Assembly: GCF_002999335.1 (NCBI RefSeq)
Contig: NW_020312092.1
Coordinates: 1 to 64,000, forward strand
DNA length: 64,000 nucleotides
Reading direction: 5' to 3'
Source: Cyclospora cayetanensis
Taxonomy: Eukaryota > Apicomplexa > Conoidasida > Eucoccidiorida > Eimeriidae
Shown here: positions 57,094-64,000 of the stretch, one piece after another
Layout: each line of letters opens with the position of its first letter
How positions within the stretch are numbered: position 1 is the first letter of the stretch
The notes under the pieces: model-generated
The model's input: only the letters and a program-made list of their open reading frames with translations
Told to the model about the DNA's origin: nothing
Database searches by the model: none
Made by a program: the position numbers and the translations under genes

Positions 57094-59773
57094 CTGGATG
57101 TGTGCTTCAAGGCTCTATATTTGGTCTTGGTGGATCGACAGGCTTTCCTAGGTGCACCAGAAGTAGCCAGACGAAGAAATTTGCGGCCAGGAGTTTAGGG
57201 TCATTCGCAGGCTGTTTGATGAATTAATGCTGTCGTTTCTTCAATTGATTCCTCTAATATTTGAAGGTGTCACAGAACTATGAACACTAGCTTCCTGAAG
57301 TTTAAAAGCTCGCTATCTTATTCGCGGGCTTTGCCGCGCATATGAGCGACCAATGTGCTGACAGGAAATTCATATAAAACCGTACACTCGGTTTTTCTCT
57401 ACGACTATTGATAGGCGATATTGTGGGTTAAGCTATGCCACCACTTTGCACTGCAGTTGCGATTATTAACCAGAGCTTGGTCAAATTTGACGAATTGGCT
57501 TGCATGTTCGGCAATCCTGTTTATTGCAGGGAACGCAGGACTATAAGATAGAATGTTATGTGCGTGCACACCAAATGCTACGTCCAGCTAGCTGTGAATG
57601 CTGGGAGTGCTCAGACTGTCCGGCCCCTACATTTCTAATTGTCCCTCTGCACTGATATCGAAATCATAAAGCACTGACAGGGGCGAGCCGCATTCGTTTA
57701 ATAACCGGTCAAAGAATTTTGAAATGAGTTTCAGCTGAGACTACAGTTAAATGTGTCCCTGCGGAGACAGATGGAATGCAACAGATCATAGATGGAGTAG
57801 AAATTGAAGAATGGATAAGTGGCTCACAGCTGTGGCCTGTGTAAAGGGTACATTCGAGTTCAATATGGTTTTTTCATTATCCTTATGGCGCAATGCATGT
57901 TGAAATAGTGGACATAAGAAGTGCTTCTCTCGCTGGCTGCCTATGTCCTCTCGTGCTTGAGCCACCTTGAGATGCGGCCAGCGATAAAAGAGCTCTTTTA
58001 GGGGGGCACTTCACAGCTTTATCCTAGCTTGAATATGGTTTAATGGTCCAGGATCTTTTTTCTTCTGGCCAGAAAAGGAGCTTTTCAAGTGCACTAAAAG
58101 GACAGCCAAACCAAGCAATTCATACTGAACAAAATATAAGCTACATGTAATTATACGTCGCCGAGCCGAATTAGCCAAGCCTAATAAAACACATCCTATT
58201 TTTCTGTGCACAGAGCTACCATGTGCACCTCTCTGCAAATGCCGGAACTGCTCAGGGCTGTTAGCTATTACACCCCTACTGTGTCTGTTCCCCTCGTGCT
58301 AGAATCCTTTGGGTTCAGGGCCAGAAGAAGCAGGATCCCCTTAAATAATATGGAGAAAAGACTTTAAAGGGGCACTGATAGGGCTTTGAAGCTGTGGGTC
58401 TCATTATGAGGACCCTAGGAGGAGCGTTACACACGCGCATTCACTCTCGTAATATGGAGCCAATCCTGCTCTGCAGCAAAACAAGACGGAGAAAATAATC
58501 AGACCAGCGTCCAATACATGAATAAACCTCGAGCAGATATACATTTGGTCGAAGGAGCTCCTTACGCGTAAACTGGCCTCTTGTTTCGGCGGAAAATGCA
58601 CTAGGGTAGAGGCAGCGGAGAGCGCTAGTGGCAAGTTGCGGCAACAACTGCTGCAGCAATGCTTCACTAAGAACCAGATGAAGCCAGAATATACAGCTTC
58701 TTGAAATAAAAATAAGGGACCAGCTTTTGTGTTCGTAAGAGATGGACGAGGGGCCGCGGCGCCTGCTGCCACTAGCTCCACTGCGTGAAAGGTAGCGAAG
58801 TTCATTTGCGGGTGGCCAAGGTGTTGAGACACTCAAACAGCCCCTATGTCTCTTCTTTCTCTGAATCTTGCCTCGCTAATTTCGCTTTACCTGATCAAAC
58901 TGCGTCCTGCAGTATCTCCGCCAACTGCTTGGTAGGCGGTCTTCGGCGCGGGAGACTCTGCGAGCTGATCGCGACTCTGCCCCTCTGTCGCCCCCCGCTT
59001 TAGCCCTCCAGTTTCATAGGGCCCAGGCTGCGCCTCCGTGCGTTCTAGTTTGTCTCTGTGGTTATCCCCCTCGAGCATCCTTGCTGGGCCCTTCGCTTCT
59101 CCCAGAGCATACCGCTGCTACCCTGCTGCCGCCGCAGTCGCCCGACCGCGAGGGCATGGGGCTGCTCTAAGCCAGAGGAACCCTGTCTTCCCTGGACCAA
59201 TGTTTCTTCACCTTCCTCTGGATAGTGTCAGAAGCGCTCTCCCCCTTGCTGGCAGAAGGCGCTGCTCCCTCTTTGCAGGCGTTGCCTCCCTCGCCAAGGC
59301 GGCGCAAGCAACGTCCTTACCCGCCCCCCACCCCCACTGGGGTGCGCGCTGGCTGCGACTTCAGCAGCTAATGTTGTGATATTCCTTACTTTATCATTCA
59401 CGGTTTAGTTGAGCGCGGCGAGGAAGTCGGCTTTCAGGCTCCCCCTCCCAGCCCGTCCCAAGGTGCAGTCATTGCGTGTGCAGTCGTGCAGCAGCACCGG
59501 GCTCGCCACCTGCCACTCTTTCGTCTTGAACAAACAGCTGCCAAGAAAGTCAACCCTTCCGCATTCCGAAATCTTGCTTCCTTGACACCGCTCTGCTGCC
59601 CCCTCCCGTCTCTCCAGGGGCCTCCCGGTACACCGGGGCCCACGCCGCCCGTACGACCTCTATTTCGGCCCTTAACGGCCAGCGGCGCTTCTCCCTAGGG
59701 GCTTTTTGGCGCTTTAGGGACTGATCTGCAGCCTGGTGCCCATTCGGCAGTGCGAGAAGCGGTCCCCTGCGCC
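57094..59773. other. No supported gene; composition boundary near 58.3 kb
   Basis: AT-rich until about 58.3 kb, then GC-rich again. Minus-strand frames at 58836-58404 overlap in two phases and cannot be chosen between. GC-rich frames at 58.9-59.7 kb on both strands look like shadows. The last part should hold the promoter of the gene at 59774. Confidence 0.4.
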
Positions 59774-61339
59774 ATGGCGTCTGCGGCATTAGGGCGCACA
59801 GAGACCCCTCCCGAGGCGGCTGCTGATTCGGTTGCTTCCGGAGATTCAGCTGCAGCGGCAGAGGGCAGACGGAAAAAATTCCCGACAGGATCTGAACCCA
59901 CTGATGTGCCCCCTGTGCCCGTTGCTGCTCCTCCAGCAATGGGCCCCCCCGAGAAATCCAGCGGGGGGAGCAGCCGAACCTCGGGCGATGACGACCCTCG
60001 TGGAGATGGACTAGACATACCACAAGATGAAGGTACTGCGCAGCTTCAAGCGCTTCCCCATGCAGACAACGCGGTCGACAGCTCGATGCGCAGCAGCCAC
60101 GCTGCTGCAGCGAGTAGCTCCTCTCAGCGACAGGGTCCCCCCCCCCTGGGCTGCACGGCGGAAGAAGCGCCGCAAGACGATCGAACCAGGAGGTCTCCCG
60201 ATTTTCTGGCGAATCAGGATTTCGCATCTGTGGCGGGAGGCTCCAGCACTGCTCCTGCGGCGTGTGTTCCTTGCGGGAGCGCCGAGGGAAGCGAGGCTGC
60301 GCAACAAGGAGAGCCGCTCGATGTGGCGTCTCTCTTTCTCCTTCCCTCCGAAGATTTGGATCCGTGGGCTTCGGGCGGCTGCGATTTGCTGCTTCCCGCA
60401 TCGTCCTTCGTCAGCGCGGATGCGATCAGTCAACACAGGGGCCCCATGACACTGGGCCGTGTGGCACTTTTCATCTTTGGGTTGTTTCAAGGCGACGTTC
60501 GCATGGGCCTGCTTTCCGCGCAGGGGCGGCTGCTCGCGTGGCGCTGCCTGCTGTACTTGGCAGAGCAGCACGATCGGCAAGTCAGCGGGGGGCAGCAGCA
60601 CGCCTCCCCGCAGCAGGGGGGGAGCAACAACGCACAGGCTCCCGGTGTCTCTGCTGCAGGGGATGCAGGGATGCGCAGACGGCGTCTGCAGCGAGAAAGC
60701 GTAGCCACTTCCAAGGGTCGCCGCTCAGTGCGGCATGCCTTCCTGTTAGACCGCAGCGGAGCAGCGCGCGCCGCCGGGGCGGGGGCCCCTGCGGGGCCCC
60801 CCCCCCTCGGCGGCTACAGCCCAGGGGCGAATGACGAGTGGGCGGAGGCTGAGGAAGAGGCCCCTTCGTCCATGAACGTCAGAGAAGAAGCTCCTGGAGA
60901 AACTGCAGGCGAGCAAGCGCTTGTTGTGCCCGGACTGAGCGCGGCTATGACTCTGCAGAGGCAGCTGCAAAAGGGGCAACAAACGATCGGCTTCGAGCGC
61001 CATTTCACCCGCTTCGTTGGGGGCACGATCGATCGGCGGTGGGCTTTGCAACAGCGGCATCTGCGCATTCCTTCGGAGGCTTCGAGGGGAGAGGGAGCAG
61101 CCAGCAAGGAAGAGCTTCTCGAGTTGAAGCTCGAGGAATATGGGGTTGCAGCCGCGCCAAAAATGTGGCCAAAAATTGCGGCTCTCCCTGAGAGAATTTT
61201 TGTCGGTGCGTTCTTCCTACAGGGCGCGAGCTGGCAGGGAAGCAGCCGTCATGCCGCCTGTGTGAGGTGGTGGGGTTCGCAATCGCGAAGGGGGCCACGT
61301 AGCAGTGTATTCAGGAGGTTGGCTGAAAAGTTTCGCTGA
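59774..61339 (+). CDS. Hypothetical protein with disordered N-terminus
   Basis: Open exon from ATG 59774 (MASAALGRTETPPEAAADSV) to a stop at 61337-61339, about 521 residues, unrecognised. Residues 1-190 are Ser/Ala/Pro/Gly-rich and disordered. A possible folded part follows (LGRVALFIFGLFQGDVRMGL; LLAWRCLLYLAEQHDRQ). A second low-complexity stretch precedes a charged helical region near the C-terminus (LQRQLQKGQQTIGFERHFTR; EELLELKLEEYG). GTCG|GTGCGT at 61205 is a possible donor, so the last 45 residues may be intronic and the gene may continue to the right. A GTG 24 bases upstream opens the frame, but the ATG is preferred. Confidence 0.55.
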   Translation: MASAALGRTETPPEAAADSVASGDSAAAAEGRRKKFPTGSEPTDVPPVPVAAPPAMGPPEKSSGGSSRTSGDDDPRGDGLDIPQDEGTAQLQALPHADNAVDSSMRSSHAAAASSSSQRQGPPPLGCTAEEAPQDDRTRRSPDFLANQDFASVAGGSSTAPAACVPCGSAEGSEAAQQGEPLDVASLFLLPSEDLDPWASGGCDLLLPASSFVSADAISQHRGPMTLGRVALFIFGLFQGDVRMGLLSAQGRLLAWRCLLYLAEQHDRQVSGGQQHASPQQGGSNNAQAPGVSAAGDAGMRRRRLQRESVATSKGRRSVRHAFLLDRSGAARAAGAGAPAGPPPLGGYSPGANDEWAEAEEEAPSSMNVREEAPGETAGEQALVVPGLSAAMTLQRQLQKGQQTIGFERHFTRFVGGTIDRRWALQQRHLRIPSEASRGEGAASKEELLELKLEEYGVAAAPKMWPKIAALPERIFVGAFFLQGASWQGSSRHAACVRWWGSQSRRGPRSSVFRRLAEKFR

Positions 61340-61361
61340 AAAGTTTCGCTGAAAAGTTTTG
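61322..61361. repeat. Three tandem 13-bp units
   Basis: GCTGAAAAGTTTC is repeated three times, the last copy slightly altered. The array spans the stop codon of the preceding open frame. Confidence 0.9.
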
Positions 61362-62716
61362 CAGTTGCTTCCGAAAACGACCGTGCCGTCCCGTGCATGG
61401 GGGGGAGGCGCGCGTGTGAGCACGACGAACGGCAGGCAGCCTACGTTGGCGGATTGCATGCAAAGCGTAGTCGCTTGAGGTGCTGGATGATTCACGCTTT
61501 GTGGGGCCGAAAGGGGGGTCGTCGGGTGGGTGGGGTGCTGAAGTCGGTCCTTCTGCTCCAAAATGTACGAGCAGCCCAGGTGCTCGATGATGGCTCCATT
61601 ACGCATGCACGGAGCCTCTCAATAGCGACACACAGTCCGCCTTGCTGACGTCTGGGGTGGGTGTGATGCGACTGCAGGTCTCCCCGTGCAAGTGGCAACG
61701 TGGGTGGGGTGGGGGCGCAGCGACAGGGGGGATACTGGCCGCATGCTGTGGAGAGACTGTGAAGTCTCGCAGCTGCTGCCAGGCGGTGCCTTTAGAGCCA
61801 CTTGCTTCTTCCCTGGGGATCCCAAGGTGAGACGCGAGGGGCGCTTAGGATTCAATTAGACAAGGTGCTCAATCGCGTTTGCTGCGCGTGCTTAGAGTTG
61901 AAGCAGCGAGATGCGGTTCCTGTCTAAATCTGCGCGTCTAGCGGGTAGCACAGACTCCTGCTCGATCAGCGACACCCTGTAGGCAAACCGGGTACCCCGA
62001 GCCCACAGGCAATCCATGTAGTACCTTGGTGCGTGGGGCTTCTCGTGGATTGGGCTTGCTATCCATGTGTAGAAGTCTGTGTGCTTCATGCACATGCACA
62101 TGTAATACTCGTGCATGCACAAGCAAGTACGGATGTGCATGTGAATGTGTGCATTTGTGTGTGTGTTTGTCCATTTTTGTATTTGTATACATGTGTATTT
62201 GCCTGTTTGTATCTTTATGTATCTGTATGAATGTGTTTGTGTATGTACGTATGCAATAGTGCGTATGTCCATGTACATGTGTCTTGATGTGTATGTGTGT
62301 GTACATGTGCATATGTGTACGTGTTTATGTATTTCCATGTGTATGTACATGTATCTATCTATACATGTACATGTATCTATCTATCTAGTCCATATATATC
62401 TATCTATGTACTTGTATCTCTCTATCTAGTCCATATATCTATCTCTCCACATGTATCTATCTATACATGTACATGTATCTATCTATCTAGTCCATATATA
62501 TCTATCTAGTCCATATATATATATCTATCTATGTACTTGTATCTCTCTATGTAGTCCATATATATCTATCTCTCCACATGTGTCTATTCAAATATGTACA
62601 TGTATCTATCTATCTAGTCCATGTATATCTATCTAGTCCACATATCTATGTATGTCCATACGCCGATCTATCTGTGTCCATACATCTATCCATCTATGTT
62701 GATTGTTTGTGTACAG
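61362..62716. other. Spacer/intron with low complexity
   Basis: No exon is supported. 61400-61860 is GC-rich with GGGTGGG-type runs, and from about 62080 the sequence becomes GT/TATC low complexity. It is either intergenic or a large intron leading to the exon at 62717. Confidence 0.45.
62340..62690. repeat. TATC-rich higher-order repeat
   Basis: TCTATCTATCTAGTCCATAT motifs recur with ACATGTACATGTATC and TGTACTTGTATCTCTC spacers in a longer unit. Starts of ACATGTACATG-type segments near 62363, 62467 and 62597 give a period of roughly 100-130 bases. The array ends just before the acceptor of the final exon. Confidence 0.9.
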
Positions 62717-64000
62717 GAGTTCACTTGTCAAATACGCGACTTTGTGGCGCCGCGAGTGCCGAGTCCGTCTCCGAACGAGTGCGCGTGGCGTCTCGTGCCA
62801 GTGGAGGCGGATCCTCTGCGCGACATATATCCTGGCGCATGTCTCTCGGTTGGTCTTGCCGTGGCGAGCTCCCCGCAGCAGGAGCAGCAGCCTCACGGCG
62901 AGAATGCGGCACGCGCCTATTTTGTTGACGTGGTCGTCCAGGACGTCTACTTCTCGTTGGAGCAGGCTTCGCGGGCGAAGCAGGCGGTTGCAGAGGCGCG
63001 AGAGCACGAAGACACCCCCCCTCTTGCACTCAAGCAGGCTTTGACGGCAATCGGGAGGAAAAGCCTAGGAGGCGCAGACAGTGGGGGAGAAAGCGGCCCC
63101 CCGGAGGGGCTTCGACCGAACTGCGCAGTGCGCGCCATGCGGGTGATGGTACTGCGAACGGGGGGGGCAGCCAACGAGTTCGCTCTGGTATCCGGCCGTG
63201 TCGTGTACAAGTTGCCGTACGACCTTTACAACGGCGGCAGTGGAGTTCTCAAGGAGTCTCCTTGGAAGCAGCGTCAGCAGGGAGGGCCCCGCCTTGTGTG
63301 GGCGATCCCCAGAGCCCTTACTCCGGCGACTCCTGAACAGATCAGGGGGAGGGGGGCGAGTGGCGGGAGTGCCAGCGCGAGCCTCGGTGGCGAGGACGTG
63401 GACGCCGTTGCGAAGCGCTGGAAATACAAGACGCAGGCCGATAGCAGGGACTGGATTGCGTTCCCTCCGTTCGTTGTGGTGTATTTGGAGTTTGACGGCT
63501 CGGCGCAGTACACAGAGACGCACCCTCTCCTGCAGCGCTATCTGCAGCCGGAGCTTGACTTGGCTGCTTTGTCTCACGGCTCTTGGCGGCTTTGTCTTCC
63601 ACAGTACGAGCACCCGAAGGAGTTGCCCGTGCTTTTGCCTCATCCTAGCGACTTGCCGCCAGCAGAGAAGGCGGGAGCACTCAGGCCCGAGGCTGGCGAT
63701 GCAGCCGCTGAGAACGCCATTGTTCTGGAAAGCCCGTATGCGCGGAGCAGCGGCGTGGGCGCTTTCTTGGCGGGAGTCGAGGGCCGCACTGCTTTGAGCA
63801 GCGACGAGCTGGCAGACTCCCTCCTCGTCACGCATGCTTGCGAGCCGCCTCAGCCTGTTGGCGGCGCTCAGAGCGGCAGCGGAGACTCTGCGGGCAGGGG
63901 CACTGTCTTGAGCATCAACCATCTTGCCAGTCTTCTCTGCAGTGGAGGAGGGGACTCTGCACCCTCCAAGGAGCTGCTGGCGCGAGCCATTCCCTTCTTT
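62717..64000 (+). CDS. Unrecognised protein, exon cut by window end
   Basis: One long uninterrupted + frame of 428 codons from a GTGTACAG acceptor at 62716 to the window edge. It begins EFTCQIRDFVAPRVPSPSPN. A beta-rich portion follows (ARAYFVDVVVQDVYFSLEQA; AMRVMVLRTGG; FALVSGRVVYKLPYDLYNGG), then Gly/Ser- and Ala-rich linkers around a second folded-looking part (DWIAFPPFVVVYLEF; THPLLQRYLQPELDLAAL; GSWRLCLPQYEHPKELPVLL). No ATG is near the beginning, so upstream exons exist, possibly the gene at 59774. Its donor at 61205 is phase 1 and this acceptor is phase 0, so a direct join fails. Family unknown. Confidence 0.65.

Noticed and set aside
59550..60401. Long minus-strand frame opposite the 59.8-kb gene
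   Set aside because: GC-rich shadow with Arg/Pro/Gln-rich composition. The + frame has a proper ATG and better helices.
62145..62636. Long + frames rich in Tyr/Leu/Ile/Ser
   Set aside because: They are products of the GT/TATC low-complexity array with no real codon signal.

Overview
The window reads as nuclear DNA of a coccidian apicomplexan, most likely Eimeria. Three things point there: runs of CAG/GCA that become poly-Gln or poly-Ala inside genes, genes cut into many short exons by small introns, and recognisable orthologues typical of such a cell. Those orthologues include a flagellar central-pair protein, expected because coccidian male gametes are flagellated. I see no bacterial signals, rRNA, tRNA or CRISPR.

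Layout. (1) 1-29 kb is repeat-rich and carries genes on both strands. They are a coiled-coil polyQ/polyA protein (1.45-2.85 kb, +), an acidic-tailed protein with a Q/E/K insertion (4.6-6.3 kb, -), a low-complexity protein (6.6-7.6 kb, -), the PF20/SPAG16 WD40 protein (10.3-15.9 kb, -), a short unresolved gene (17.3-17.8 kb, +), the SM protein VPS45 (18.3-24.8 kb, +) and a long coiled-coil protein (25.6-29.1 kb, -). (2) 29-58 kb is visibly AT-richer and almost free of CAG runs. It holds several intron-rich genes on + (about 37.6-39.3, 41-41.9, 44.1-47.3 kb), a complete START-domain lipid-transfer protein (47.7-49.1 kb, +), a multi-pass membrane protein (50.4-52.1 kb, -), a gag-like relic (32.4-32.8 kb, -), a decayed Ty3/gypsy pol relic (55.5-57.1 kb, +) and a duplicated exon-like block (41.9 and 42.6 kb). 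(3) 58-64 kb returns to GC-rich, repeat-bearing sequence with two unrecognised + genes, the last running off the window.

The genes do not form a pathway. VPS45 (vesicle fusion) and the START protein (lipid transfer) are general membrane-trafficking functions, and PF20 belongs to the microgamete axoneme. Exon models were built by hand from conserved family motifs, GT/GC...AG borders and phase agreement. Most internal joins agree in phase, while first exons are often uncertain.

The most notable result is four introns whose reading frame or conserved motif calls for a GC-AG rather than a GT-AG splice site: two in PF20, one in the START gene and one probable in VPS45. That is about four of 36 hand-modelled introns, a high share against the roughly one percent usual in eukaryotes.
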